Numbered from the stretch's first letter, positions 1 to 7,869 are shown. The stretch: 51,707 bases of DNA from Prevotella sp. (GCA_016291085.1 JAEEVW010000025.1:1-51707); one strand, 5' to 3'. Numbers and translations: made by a program. Notes: generated by a model not told the origin, from the letters alone.

Positions 1-685
1 TGATACCCTTCTGCTCCATCTCGTCGATGAAGGCCAGCCGCTCGCGGCATACCTGTGCCCCTTCGGCGTATTTCTTGTTCTCGCCAAGCCTTTGGGCCAG
101 CAGACTCATATAGTACGAAGCCTTGGGTTGGACACCTGCGTCGTCCATACTTCTGATGATATCGATGGCTTTCCTCAAATACACCTCACCCGAACCAGGG
201 CGCTGCAACTCCATTGCCGATCCTGCTGTGGCGTAGAAGGATGCCTCCTGGCGCTTATAGCCGCACTGGCGGGCCAATTCGATACCTTCGAGTGCTGCGT
301 TCAACGTCTCCTCAGCATTCCCCTCAGACATACATATCGTGGTGTAGCCGTCGAGTGCCGACAGGTAGACTTCGCTCGTCTTGTCAATTCCTTCGCGGTC
401 CAGCACCTTTCTCATGTAAAGCCTGCCCTGCTTGCGGTCTTGCATACCCGTGTTATACACATAGCTGCGCATCATGTTACAGCTGTCCTGGGTCATCGTG
501 CCCTTCATCTCGGCAGTATCGATGAGACCCAGACACCGTTCCGGCTCCTTCACAAAGTGCATTTTAATAAAATCATAGGTATAGATGCTGTCGGCATCCG
601 ATACCACAGCCGCTGTTTGCTGACTCTTTTTCTGGCAGGCGCCCAGCGCCAGAACCAATGCAAAGATGTAAATAAGTTTTTTCAT
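1..685 (-). CDS. TPR-like lipoprotein, N-terminal part (runs off the left edge)
   Basis: The reading frame opens with MKKLIYIFALVLALGACQKK, a signal peptide with an LGAC lipobox, so the protein is probably a lipoprotein. After it come helical repeats of the pattern expected for tetratricopeptide repeats (for example CRERLAFIDEMEQKG near the edge). The frame is open to base 1, giving about 228 residues, and the C-terminus is outside the window. In Prevotella such N-terminal TPR regions often belong to sensor kinases or to regulators with a C-terminal DNA-binding domain, but nothing here shows the output domain. A TAACTTTG promoter box lies 21 bases upstream. The gene is divergent from the surface protein gene at 1164. 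Confidence 0.8.
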   Translation of the reverse strand, partial: MKKLIYIFALVLALGACQKKSQQTAAVVSDADSIYTYDFIKMHFVKEPERCLGLIDTAEMKGTMTQDSCNMMRSYVYNTGMQDRKQGRLYMRKVLDREGIDKTSEVYLSALDGYTTICMSEGNAEETLNAALEGIELARQCGYKRQEASFYATAGSAMELQRPGSGEVYLRKAIDIIRSMDDAGVQPKASYYMSLLAQRLGENKKYAEGAQVCRERLAFIDEMEQKGI

Positions 686-705
686 ATTCATTGCGATTTT
701 AATTG

Positions 706-713
706 CAAAGTTA
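706..713 (-). promoter_or_regulatory. Promoter -7 box of the TPR lipoprotein gene
   Basis: TAACTTTG on the minus strand matches the Bacteroidetes -7 consensus TAnnTTTG. The expected transcript start is 10-15 bases before the ATG at 685. I see no convincing -33 box. Confidence 0.6.
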
Positions 714-762
714 CGAAAATATTCCGATGAAATGCCTGTATTACGCAGAAAATCGCAGTTTA

Positions 763-799
763 TGCGCCATGAGAACATAATTGTGCGCCGTGAGAACAT
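763..799. promoter_or_regulatory. Two phased 16-bp direct repeats, probable activator site
   Basis: TGCGCCATGAGAACAT (763-778) and TGCGCCGTGAGAACAT (784-799) differ at one base and start exactly 21 bp apart, two helical turns. Read on the other strand they are two copies of ATGTTCTCA with a 12-bp spacer, the geometry known for LytTR-type response regulators. They end 19 bp before a TAATTTTG box (819), so they cover its -33 region. This fits an activator that replaces a missing -33 element. The identity of the regulator is inference. Confidence 0.6.
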
Positions 800-818
800 G
801 CTTTCAGGCCATTTTCCG

Positions 819-826
819 TAATTTTG
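819..826 (+). promoter_or_regulatory. Promoter -7 box downstream of the direct repeats
   Basis: TAATTTTG matches TAnnTTTG. There is no good -33 box; the phased direct repeats occupy that position, so this may be an activator-dependent promoter for the surface protein gene at 1164. Confidence 0.5.
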
Positions 827-878
827 CAGTGAAAGAACAAAAGATTTCACATAAAAAGTAAGATAATGAACAAAAAAC

Positions 879-909
879 TTGGCAGTCCGCGCATTTTTTC
901 CTATATTTG
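879..909 (+). promoter_or_regulatory. Second promoter of the surface protein gene
   Basis: TTGG (879-882), 19 nt, then TATATTTG (902-909): a full Bacteroidetes -33/-7 pair. Transcription from here would give a 5' leader of about 245 nt before the start at 1164. Confidence 0.6.
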
Positions 910-1163
910 CCCTCAGAATTGCAACTATGTTGCTCTTCTTGACATTGTGGGAATCACGGAGCGTTATGCCTGTCTGACTGTTGTAAAGCCTAGGAAACTT
1001 TCACAAGATAATCCAGACGACAGCGTAATCAGACTCCATGCATTGCGTGGACTGCTATTACTATATCTCGGATTATGGGTTTTCCTAGGGCCTTCAACAG
1101 GAGATATGGAACGTAACAGTGCCACGCTTCTTTTATTTATTTGTACAGATTTCTAAAAACTAT
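910..1163 (+). other. Long 5' leader with a long-range inverted repeat
   Basis: The 254 bases between the promoter and the signal peptide start do not hold a convincing gene. CCTAGGAAAC (989-998) can pair with GTTTTCCTAGG (1079-1089), apart from one extra T, closing an 80-nt loop. A long structured untranslated region before a surface protein could bind a regulator or set RNA stability. No known riboswitch consensus was recognised. Confidence 0.45.
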
Positions 1164-3785
1164 ATGAAGATGAGAAAACTACTATTTTTATTATCAGCCA
1201 TGCTCTTCATGGTGCAGGGTGCAAATGCGTGGAGTGGCTCGGGAACATCATCCGCAGACCCATACCTTATCGCAAGTTCTGACGACTGGGGAACGTTCGC
1301 CACGAGTGATGACGAATATAGCGGCAAGTTTTTCAAGCTGACTGCCGACATCACTGTGACCACGATGAGAACCAAAACATTCTCGGGCACGTTTGACGGA
1401 GGCGGAAACACGCTGACCTTCAATTACACCGCGACAGGAAATAATGCTGCACCCTTTGCATATATTACAGGTGCAACTATCAAGAACCTCAGGGTGGCTG
1501 GCACGATTAACAGCGGATACAAGTTTGCCGCAGGTATTGTAGCCATCAGTAATGGAGGTACGATTACCAACTGTCAATCCAGTGTAACGATTAACTCCAC
1601 CAACGACACAGGCAAAGACAGAGATGGCACTCACGGTGGCTTGGTGGCAGACAGTTACACAGGTACGCTCAACATAACAAACTGTCTTTTCGATGGCAAG
1701 CTGTTGGGAACAACTACCACAAGTTGTGGTGGTATTGTGGGTTGGCACAATAGTAACAGCACGCTGAATATTTCCAACTCACTCTTTGCTCCGGCGGAAG
1801 TCACAGTTCAAGGAGGCGCCATCTTCGCCCGCAATGGTGCAACAAGTCTTACCAACTGCTATTATATCTCCGACTGGTCTGCTGCTACTGTTCAGGGCAC
1901 CGATGCTGGCAGCATGACAGCAACGGCATTGGTGACAGCACTCAACGGCAGCAAGAAGAACTGGTGTGTTCATCGCGGCAATGCCATTCCAATCAGGGTG
2001 AACCTAGTGATCAGCACTAAGGCCCAGTGGGATACGTTTGCCGCAAATGTGGACAACTACGACAGCAAATATGTGCAATTGGGTGCCAATATCGGAACGG
2101 CAAATGATCCGATTACCACGATGACAACGAAAAGCACATCTTTTAGAGGTATTTTTGATGGAAATGGCAAAACGATGACTGTCAATTTCTCTGCAGATAC
2201 AGGAAATGAAGGGGCTTTCCGTTACCTCAATGATGGTACTATCATGAATCTGACTATCACAGGAACTGTGACAGCCGGTAGCTACTATGCCAGCGGACTG
2301 GTAGCCAGAACTTCGGGAGGTGATTGTCTCATCGACAATTGTATAGTGAACACCAATGTCGCAGGAAGCGGGTATGCCGGAGGTATTGTAGCTCATGGTG
2401 ATAACGCTAAAAAACTGACGATATCCAATTGTGTCTATGGCGGAACGCTTACGCAATCTGGGGGTTATATCGGTGGAATATTCGGATGGTACAACAAAGA
2501 CAAAACTTTGGATCTCGTCATGACCAATTGCCTGTTCAAGGGAGACTATACTGGAAATGGCCAGTTCCATCCCATTGGTCTGAAAAGAGCAAATGAATGT
2601 TCTTTTAAGTCCATCAGTTGTACCAACTGCTACTATACGAAGAATCCCGCTAACATAGACGACGCTAGAAGAACTTTCACAGACGGCACCAAGGTATATT
2701 CCATCATTGCAGGCACCGATGTAACTATCAGCGGTCTTGGTACTGCCACTAGCACTTATGAGCATAATGTCATCACAGTCTACTCGCATGGCATCAAGTA
2801 TAACTTAAACAGCACTGATTACTATTACGCTGGCGGCGACGAGGTAGTCAGCCTTAACCTAGCCCACGGCTCTAAGACAGGCTATACTTTTAGCAACTAC
2901 ACAGTGACTACTGGTGGCTCGCTGAGCAACCTCACCGCCACTAGTGCAACCCTCACTATGTCTGCCGCTAACCAGACCATTGACGCCCAATGGACCGAGA
3001 ATGTCGCCACGCTGAATGAGACGGCCAATGCCTTAGACGAGCTGACAGCGATGAGCGGAAAGCAGACCAAGGTGACGTTTACCCGTTCCGGACTGACGGC
3101 AAACTCCTATTCGACGATGTGCCTGCCATTCGACTTTACTGCTCCCTCAGGCTGCACCTTCTATGCCTTTACGGGCGTGGAATGGAGCACGACGAACGAC
3201 CAATGGGAGGCAACCATTACGGAGCAGGCTTCTGCAACAACGCTCAGCGCTCACACACCCTACATATTCAAGTGTACAGGCACTTCCGCCACCTTCACCA
3301 ACAACGCCGTTATAGCTGCCAGCAGCTACGATAACGCACTGGTAGAGGTCGGCGCCACATCGGGAACAGATCAGGCCTGGAAGTTCAAGGGGACTTACAC
3401 TCCACTCTCCTGGGCCAGCGCTGACCCGACAGAGCCCACCTACGGATTCTCCACCTATGTGCCTAATGAAACCATCGCTGCCGGAACATTCGTAAGGTTC
3501 GTAAAGGGGGCGTCACTCGCACCGTTCCGTGCACGCCTTATCTATAGCGGCACAGACACCCATCTGAACGCGCCACGTCGTGCTGGTGCCAACGAACTCC
3601 CCGTAATCATCATTGTACGAATCATAGGTATTAACGGTGAGACGACATCCATCGGTACGCTCGATACCCGCACGGGGGAAGTGACTACCGATGGCTGGTA
3701 CACGCTGGGCGGCATGAAACTAAAAGGCCAGCCCAATCAACAAGGTATTTATATTCATAACGGAAGAAAGGAGGTAATACGATGA
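1164..3785 (+). CDS. Secreted surface protein with two GLUG-like repeat regions and a Prevotella C-terminal tail
   Basis: An 873-residue protein starting MKMRKLLFLLSAMLF, with a signal peptide ending near QGANA. An in-frame ATG at 1119 exists, but the N-terminus from 1164 is the one that forms a signal peptide. Two related halves follow (about residues 35-270 and 280-520). Each has a strand pattern of the type LTADITVTTM, FDGGGNTLTF, NLRVAGTI, GGIVGWHN, typical of right-handed beta repeats of GLUG/adhesin type. A bacterial Ig-like stretch (HGSKTGYTFSNYTV) and a third domain follow. The last 30 residues (GWYTLGG, GIYIHNGRKEVIR) match the tail seen on many Prevotella exported proteins, possibly a sorting signal. 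The role is probably adhesion or glycan binding at the cell surface. Its stop codon overlaps the start of the small peptide gene. Confidence 0.8.
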   Translation: MKMRKLLFLLSAMLFMVQGANAWSGSGTSSADPYLIASSDDWGTFATSDDEYSGKFFKLTADITVTTMRTKTFSGTFDGGGNTLTFNYTATGNNAAPFAYITGATIKNLRVAGTINSGYKFAAGIVAISNGGTITNCQSSVTINSTNDTGKDRDGTHGGLVADSYTGTLNITNCLFDGKLLGTTTTSCGGIVGWHNSNSTLNISNSLFAPAEVTVQGGAIFARNGATSLTNCYYISDWSAATVQGTDAGSMTATALVTALNGSKKNWCVHRGNAIPIRVNLVISTKAQWDTFAANVDNYDSKYVQLGANIGTANDPITTMTTKSTSFRGIFDGNGKTMTVNFSADTGNEGAFRYLNDGTIMNLTITGTVTAGSYYASGLVARTSGGDCLIDNCIVNTNVAGSGYAGGIVAHGDNAKKLTISNCVYGGTLTQSGGYIGGIFGWYNKDKTLDLVMTNCLFKGDYTGNGQFHPIGLKRANECSFKSISCTNCYYTKNPANIDDARRTFTDGTKVYSIIAGTDVTISGLGTATSTYEHNVITVYSHGIKYNLNSTDYYYAGGDEVVSLNLAHGSKTGYTFSNYTVTTGGSLSNLTATSATLTMSAANQTIDAQWTENVATLNETANALDELTAMSGKQTKVTFTRSGLTANSYSTMCLPFDFTAPSGCTFYAFTGVEWSTTNDQWEATITEQASATTLSAHTPYIFKCTGTSATFTNNAVIAASSYDNALVEVGATSGTDQAWKFKGTYTPLSWASADPTEPTYGFSTYVPNETIAAGTFVRFVKGASLAPFRARLIYSGTDTHLNAPRRAGANELPVIIIVRIIGINGETTSIGTLDTRTGEVTTDGWYTLGGMKLKGQPNQQGIYIHNGRKEVIR

Positions 3786-3895
3786 AGAAAACTTATATAA
3801 AACCTACGACAAAAACAATCGAAATACAACAAAGTAAAATGCTCTGTGGCAGTAATCCTAACAACCCTCCACAGTGGCCTTACCCAGGAGGATAA
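3782..3895 (+). CDS. 37-residue peptide, translationally coupled to the surface protein
   Basis: The ATG overlaps the TGA of the preceding gene (ATGA), which predicts translational coupling. The product begins MKKTYIKPTTKTIEI, continues with a QQSKMLCGS motif and ends in a Pro/Asn/Trp-rich tail closing with GG. Small proteins of the form MKK-Y-KP-...-ML-GS are, to my knowledge, frequent in Bacteroides and Prevotella and usually annotated as hypothetical; I recall no assigned function. The charged N-terminus followed by a Cys and a Gly/Pro tail resembles a leader-core layout, but no modification enzyme lies beside it. A terminator-like hairpin starts 27 bases downstream. Confidence 0.7.
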   Translation: MKKTYIKPTTKTIEIQQSKMLCGSNPNNPPQWPYPGG

Positions 3896-3921
3896 ATGCA
3901 CCAGGGTAAGAGAATTTATGT

Positions 3922-3959
3922 GAGAGGTGTCGTCATCATTACTTGGTACGGCACCTCTT
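3922..3959 (+). terminator. Hairpin after the small peptide gene
   Basis: GAGAGGTGTCG (3922-3932) pairs with CGGCACCTCTT (3949-3959) with two G-U pairs and a 16-nt loop. The T-tract is weak, so it may act as an RNA end or stabiliser rather than a strong intrinsic terminator. Confidence 0.55.
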
Positions 3960-4026
3960 ATCCTTAAGTACACAAAACAATAATCAGTGGGCCTTGTTTT
4001 GACTCGCTGATTTTTCTTTTCACATT

Positions 4027-4308
4027 CTAACCGAAGTCCCAAGCCATCACGTAGTGGTCGAAACGGATGCCCTCGGTGCTGCCGAACTTGCCGATGATCT
4101 TCATAATTGCGTCCTGCTGCTCTGGCGAGAGCATGTCCTCGCCGTGATGAACTCGGTAGTAGGGGCCATTGCCGCCACTAAAGAACGAGCGAACATGGTG
4201 GCGAGCCTCTGCCTTATCCCTTTGTGGCACATGGTCATAAAGATGTGTGAAGCCCCATGCTTTCTGCACGAAACGCTTCTCACGGAAACACTTGCACTCG
4301 CCGTCCAG
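4027..4308 (-). pseudogene. Small unrecognised coding remnant with a promoter and leader upstream
   Basis: The minus frame is open from a TGA at 4309-4311 to a stop at 4027 and reads like real protein: CFREKRFVQKAWGF, then HHVRSFFSGGNGPYYRVHHG, then GIRFDHYVMAWDFG. The only start inside it is a GTG at 4269, giving 80 residues. Upstream, frame 4430-4315 also reads like protein (LFRLTDVKIAQSR, RSQDLNSPVS) but is cut by a TAG right after its ATG and by the TGA at 4309-4311. I read this as a once longer gene broken by nonsense changes. A TATCTTTG box stands at 4450-4457. The family is not recognised. Alternatively it could be a functional short gene using GTG. Confidence 0.45.
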
Positions 4309-4449
4309 TCAATCACGGGGACTGGTTTTTGATTGAAACAGGAGAATTCAAGTCCTGACTTCGGCGATGCGTCACCCTGCTTTGTGCAATTTTAACATCC
4401 GTTAGCCTGAACAACGTTTCGGCAGTTTTTATCTACATTCGGTACGATA

Positions 4450-4457
4450 CAAAGATA
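4450..4457 (-). promoter_or_regulatory. Promoter -7 box reading into the remnant
   Basis: TATCTTTG on the minus strand matches the -7 consensus. No -33 box is visible; instead the inverted-repeat block starting at 4466 occupies the upstream region. Confidence 0.5.
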
Positions 4458-4465
4458 ATAAAAGA

Positions 4466-4585
4466 AAAACTATGCTATGATAGCTACAATTTCCCTGAAA
4501 CCCTTTTGTACAGGGCGTTTAGCCTATAGCATAGTTTTCCAAAACCCTGCTATAACTATGCTATAACTGTGCTATAGTTTTGTCA
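4466..4585. repeat. Iterated inverted repeats of the CTATGCTATA type
   Basis: AAAACTATGCTAT (4466-4478) is a perfect 13-bp inverse of ATAGCATAGTTTT (4526-4538). A third and a fourth partial copy follow as AACTATGCTATA (about 4554) and ACTGTGCTATAGTTTT (about 4566). Between the first two lies a CCCTG/CAGGG hairpin. The block is immediately upstream of the minus-strand box at 4450, so it could be a protein-binding cluster or a folded leader. Confidence 0.7.
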
Positions 4586-4609
4586 CAGTGCCCTAACCCC
4601 GCCCCAAAC

Positions 4610-4630
4610 TGTCTTATTTAAAATAAGACA
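4610..4630. repeat. Perfect palindrome
   Basis: TGTCTTATTT and AAATAAGACA are perfect 10-bp inverse arms around a single A. Confidence 0.85.
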
Positions 4631-4682
4631 AACGGCTTTTGTGACTTGAACAATAAGGATACCTTATTTGAAAACAAGCGTT

Positions 4683-4721
4683 CCTTATTCCGCAATAACC
4701 TTGGGTTATTTCTGAATAAGG
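4683..4721. repeat. Nested hairpin
   Basis: Outer arms CCTTATTC (4683-4690) and GAATAAGG (4714-4721) enclose inner arms AATAACC (4694-4700) and GGTTATT (4704-4710) around a 3-nt loop. Just upstream AATAAGG-ATA-CCTTATT (about 4650-4666) is another hairpin using the same outer-arm sequence. Confidence 0.8.
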
Positions 4722-4776
4722 TGCCATTAATGATAGCTCCGAGCGATTAATTGAAAAAATTATTTTTCGTGATTTT

Positions 4777-4859
4777 GCTACCATGCTACCATAAATCTTT
4801 CAAAAGGCATTTGTTTAAAGGTGGTCCCGATATGGTAGCAAGTATGGTAGTATGGTAGC
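4777..4859. repeat. Tandem GCTACCAT repeats facing inverted ATGGTAGC repeats
   Basis: Two abutting copies of GCTACCAT (4777-4792) face ATGGTAGC at 4832, ATGGTAG at 4844 and ATGGTAGC at 4852. Any left copy can pair with any right copy, so the region can form alternative hairpins. Confidence 0.8.
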
Positions 4860-5051
4860 AAATGGCGTTTTTGGGCATATTTCGGTATGTGACCTATGCA
4901 TTATTCCGTTTTTTTCTTTGCATCGTTCGGACTGTCTTAACAAGTCATAGGAAACGTTCATAATAAATACTAGGGGAGAAAGGGGGAGAAACCCCGTAGT
5001 TACAGGGATTAAACCTAGGGTTTGCAGGGAGCGAGACGGCATGTTGTTAAT

Positions 5052-5091
5052 TTGCCCCGCCCGTGGCAAATTGTTGCGGCGGGCGGGGCAA
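5052..5091. repeat. GC-rich hairpin in an AT-rich gap
   Basis: TTGCCCCGCCCG (5052-5063) and CGGGCGGGGCAA (5080-5091) are perfect 12-bp inverse arms with a 16-nt loop. The right arm is followed by two direct copies of AATATCTTG-GCGG (about 5090 and 5112). The base composition differs sharply from the flanks. The rest of 5120-5490 shows no gene that I can support. Confidence 0.8.
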
Positions 5092-5490
5092 TATCTTGTG
5101 GCGGGCGTGCGAATATCTTGCGGCGGTCGCCAAAAGACTTGAAAATAGAGGCTTTTGGCATTGGCTGAATGGATGATGCGACAGCCTTTTCCAAATGCAA
5201 AGATACTAAAAAAAAGGCGAAAATGCAAGGAAAAAGCTTTTTTTCTCTGGTTTTATGCTTGAATAAATAATTTATTGCGTATAATTTCAGTCGAAAATAG
5301 GAAATTTGGGGACGGTTCTCGATGATCCATTTTGTGATTTAGGTCTAATGGCCATTAACCGAGAATTCCAGCGACAGTGGCAGCCAATCCGTTTTTTAGC
5401 TCCATTTTACTTTTTTGAGGTAATAATGGTTACTTTGATAAACGATTTTTATGTAAAATCGCTTAGAATAATCACTTTTTTTGATAAGAA

Positions 5491-5522
5491 TTTGGTTATT
5501 ACAATAAGTTTTTCTATCTTTG
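5491..5522 (+). promoter_or_regulatory. Promoter of the AAA ATPase gene
   Basis: TTTG (5491-5494), 20 nt, TATCTTTG (5515-5522): a consensus Bacteroidetes promoter. The transcript would begin near 5529. Confidence 0.75.
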
Positions 5523-5571
5523 TACCCAAAAGGATGAAGAATAATATATTCAACTTTCTGAAGTTCTTCTG

Positions 5572-5750
5572 ATGAAAACAAAAACAATAAAAACCCCTTC
5601 TGTTGGCTTGATACTCTTTCAGAGCCTTTGTGCCCAGTGTTATGACTCTGTCTTTAAAAGCGCGCTTTTACGCCAGAGCCACACCACTCGCCACAACCAC
5701 TGGTGTGGTTCAAGCCCACAGAAGGAAAAACCAAAAAAACAATTCATTCA
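5572..5750 (+). other. Leader segment with palindromes, open in two frames, before the ATPase domain
   Basis: This stretch contains a perfect 16-bp palindrome, TAAAAGCGCGCTTTTA (5655-5670), and a hairpin CCACACCA (5679-5686) / TGGTGTGG (5701-5708). An ATG at 5572 opens one frame (to 5991), while the ATPase frame is open from 5630; the two overlap out of phase. From memory, not checked, very similar segments precede unrelated genes in other Bacteroides and Prevotella genomes, so this may be a dispersed 5' leader rather than part of the ATPase. Confidence 0.45.
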
Positions 5751-6901
5751 GTACGAAAATTGTTCGCCAATTGATGAACTCCATCAACTGGGAAAAACAG
5801 TTAGTGTCGATACGCGGTTCCCGTGGCGTTGGCAAAACGACCCTAATGCGCCAATACATCAAGAAAAAGTATGGTGTAAATGCTGGCGAAGCGCTTTATC
5901 TGGTGATGGACAGTATGTATTTCACCAATCATACATTGCTCGAGGTTGCGGAGCGTTTTCATCTGATGGGCGGCAAACATCTTTTTCTTGACGAGGTGCA
6001 TAAGTATCCTACTTGGAGCAAGGAGATTAAAGAAATCATTGACTTGTGGCCTGACTTGAAAATAACGTTTACGGGCTCATCGTTGTTGCAGATACTGAAT
6101 GCGGATGCCGACTTATCGCGACGAGTGCTCAGTTACGATATGGCCGGACTCTCGTTCCGAGAATTCCTGCAATTCTACAAAGGCATAGAATTGCCTTCCT
6201 ATACTTTGGATGAGATTCTGAGCGATGCAGATGCAATTTGTCAGAAAGTTTGCGAGGTATGTCAGCCCCAGGCACTCTTCGAAGAATATCTGCGTGTGGG
6301 CTACTATCCTTTCTACGATGGAGACGAACAGGAGTACTACAGTCGGATAGAAAATGTGGTCAGTTTCATCATTGATCAAGAGATGACACAGTTTTGTGGC
6401 GTGGATCCTGCTTATACGCGCAAACTCAAGGCTATGCTCTTGTTCTTGGCTAATAACGTCCCCTACAACGTAAGCATTGCAAAACTCGCATCCTATCTGG
6501 AAATCAACAAAACCACCGTTCTGAGTTATCTTTCCAGCATGAAGAAGGCAGAGCTGCTAAATCTACTTTATACCGACAATAAATCGGTGACAAAAATGCA
6601 GAAGCCCGATAAGATATACCTTCACAATCCCAACATGCACTATGCCCTAAGCACCGAACAAAAGATTGGTACTATACGCGAATGCTATGTCGTGAATCAA
6701 TTGTCGAACAATCATACTGTGGAATACGGAAAGGCTCAAGGCGATTTCAAAATTGACGGAAGGATTACTATCGAGGTTGGTGGCAAAGATAAGTCTTTCG
6801 ACCAAATAGCCGATATTCCCAACTCGTTTATTCTGGCTGACTCTATGGAGTTCCCCATTGGCAAGAAACTGCCTTTGTGGTTAGTGGGGTTCATTTATTA
6901 A
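5630..6901 (+). CDS. AAA-family ATPase with C-terminal DUF4143-type domain
   Basis: The P-loop GSRGVGKTTLM stands at about residues 63-73, a Walker B-like HLFLDEVHKYP at about 118-128, and the sensor-like TFTGSSLLQI follows, as in the AAA_14/DUF4143 family. The C-terminal part has a winged-helix-like segment (IAKLASYLEINKTTVLSYLS) and a nuclease-fold-like end (ITIEVGGKDKSFDQI) in which a conserved E-V and K remain. Such proteins are common and mobile in Bacteroidetes; their substrate is unknown, and defence or toxin-like roles have been proposed. Family members usually start about 20 residues before the P-loop helix. Here the only in-frame ATGs upstream of the domain (5630, 5639) add about 45 residues translated from the leader, so the native N-terminus may have been replaced or another start may be used. 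Confidence 0.8.
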   Translation: MPSVMTLSLKARFYARATPLATTTGVVQAHRRKNQKNNSFSTKIVRQLMNSINWEKQLVSIRGSRGVGKTTLMRQYIKKKYGVNAGEALYLVMDSMYFTNHTLLEVAERFHLMGGKHLFLDEVHKYPTWSKEIKEIIDLWPDLKITFTGSSLLQILNADADLSRRVLSYDMAGLSFREFLQFYKGIELPSYTLDEILSDADAICQKVCEVCQPQALFEEYLRVGYYPFYDGDEQEYYSRIENVVSFIIDQEMTQFCGVDPAYTRKLKAMLLFLANNVPYNVSIAKLASYLEINKTTVLSYLSSMKKAELLNLLYTDNKSVTKMQKPDKIYLHNPNMHYALSTEQKIGTIRECYVVNQLSNNHTVEYGKAQGDFKIDGRITIEVGGKDKSFDQIADIPNSFILADSMEFPIGKKLPLWLVGFIY

Positions 6902-6985
6902 GATAAATCCAGTGCCCCTATAAGGATCAGGAGAATGTCTCCGCTCCGTCCACACCATGGCATTGATAGCGTTTTGTTGCCAAAA

Positions 6986-7017
6986 TTTGGTGGTTTCAGA
7001 AATAATATGTATATTTG
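6986..7017 (+). promoter_or_regulatory. Promoter of the kinase-like gene
   Basis: TTTG (6986-6989), 20 nt, TATATTTG (7010-7017). It excludes the TTG at 7015 as a start codon because that lies inside the -7 box, and supports the ATG at 7042. Confidence 0.75.
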
Positions 7018-7041
7018 CACCAGAATTTAAAGTTGACAAAT

Positions 7042-7863
7042 ATGAACAATGCAGACTTTTGGGCTTCCTTAAGAGCGATCATCACAGACGGCTTTACGCC
7101 TGAGGGGCTGCGCAAACTCGACTATTATGCAGAACAGTTTATCAGCGGACGGCTTGTATATCAACGATTTTCACCGCGAGAACAGTATGGCTGCTCAGCG
7201 GGCGGTGAGGCAAATGTCATTGCATCCTTACTCGCGGGAGCAGAAAATAGCTCAGATTCAGATGTTAAAGAGACTCTCAGCGAGTTCCAAAGAGAGCGCC
7301 AACTTGGAACGAAGCAAGAAGCTGTAATCGAGCAGTGGGCTAAGGTTTCCGGCTGTTGGATTGAGGATGTAAACGATGCTCTTGCCCATTCTTTTGGTGA
7401 GGAAATTGCAGAAGGAGGTGAAGCAGTTGTTTTTGATCATGGGACAACACTTATTAAAAGTATAGGGTTGGACTATTTTATTCTGCCGATTTTGGCACTT
7501 GACCGAATAGCACTTCATAATACGTATTTCCCTGAAACGCAATTAAAAGTGCTGGGATTTGGGAGAGATGAAAGGGGAGAATTCAAAATTGTTGTGGAGC
7601 AGCCGTTTGTTGGCGGTACACATGTGTCTGATGAGGAAATCGGAAAGTATATGGAACAAATGGGTTTTCAGTTGATAAACCCTCGTAATTGGACCTATGC
7701 GACTCCAGAAATCTATCTGAGCGATATGCATGATGAGAATGTAATCCGTTCAGAAACTGGAGCCATTTGCGTGGTTGATTGCGATATTAGGATTAACACT
7801 CCTGAATTACGGACAGGTGGAGTTAGGGCTCTAACAACATCTGTCACCTTTGAAGTGTCTTGA
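7042..7863 (+). CDS. Stand-alone kinase-like protein of the polyvalent-protein kinase type
   Basis: A 273-residue protein. The middle holds a glycine-containing motif EGGEAVVF and a following K (TTLIKS), like a degenerate N-lobe; the C-terminal part has LSDMHDENVIR and VVDCDIRINTPEL, which resemble a kinase catalytic loop (HD-x-N) and metal-binding Asp motif. The overall pattern (EANVIASLLAGA, GCWIEDV, LDYFILPILALDRIALHN) matches what I recall of the kinase domain found inside phage and plasmid 'polyvalent' proteins (Kinase-PolyVal). In those proteins it is one of many fused domains; here it stands alone beside a tRNA gene, suggesting a mobile-element leftover that kept its own promoter. Substrate unknown; kinase activity not shown. 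Confidence 0.65.
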   Translation: MNNADFWASLRAIITDGFTPEGLRKLDYYAEQFISGRLVYQRFSPREQYGCSAGGEANVIASLLAGAENSSDSDVKETLSEFQRERQLGTKQEAVIEQWAKVSGCWIEDVNDALAHSFGEEIAEGGEAVVFDHGTTLIKSIGLDYFILPILALDRIALHNTYFPETQLKVLGFGRDERGEFKIVVEQPFVGGTHVSDEEIGKYMEQMGFQLINPRNWTYATPEIYLSDMHDENVIRSETGAICVVDCDIRINTPELRTGGVRALTTSVTFEVS

Positions 7864-7869
7864 CACGAA

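Noticed and set aside
866..1156. Open frame of 96 codons before the surface protein gene
   Set aside because: It lies in the region between two promoters, has no domain or signal-peptide pattern, overlaps the -7 box at 902 and contains the inverted repeat of the leader. I treat the stretch as untranslated leader.
4815..5228. Minus-strand open frame of 137 codons
   Set aside because: It runs through the facing tandem repeats and the GC-rich hairpin, and its composition is that of the repeats; no recognisable protein pattern.
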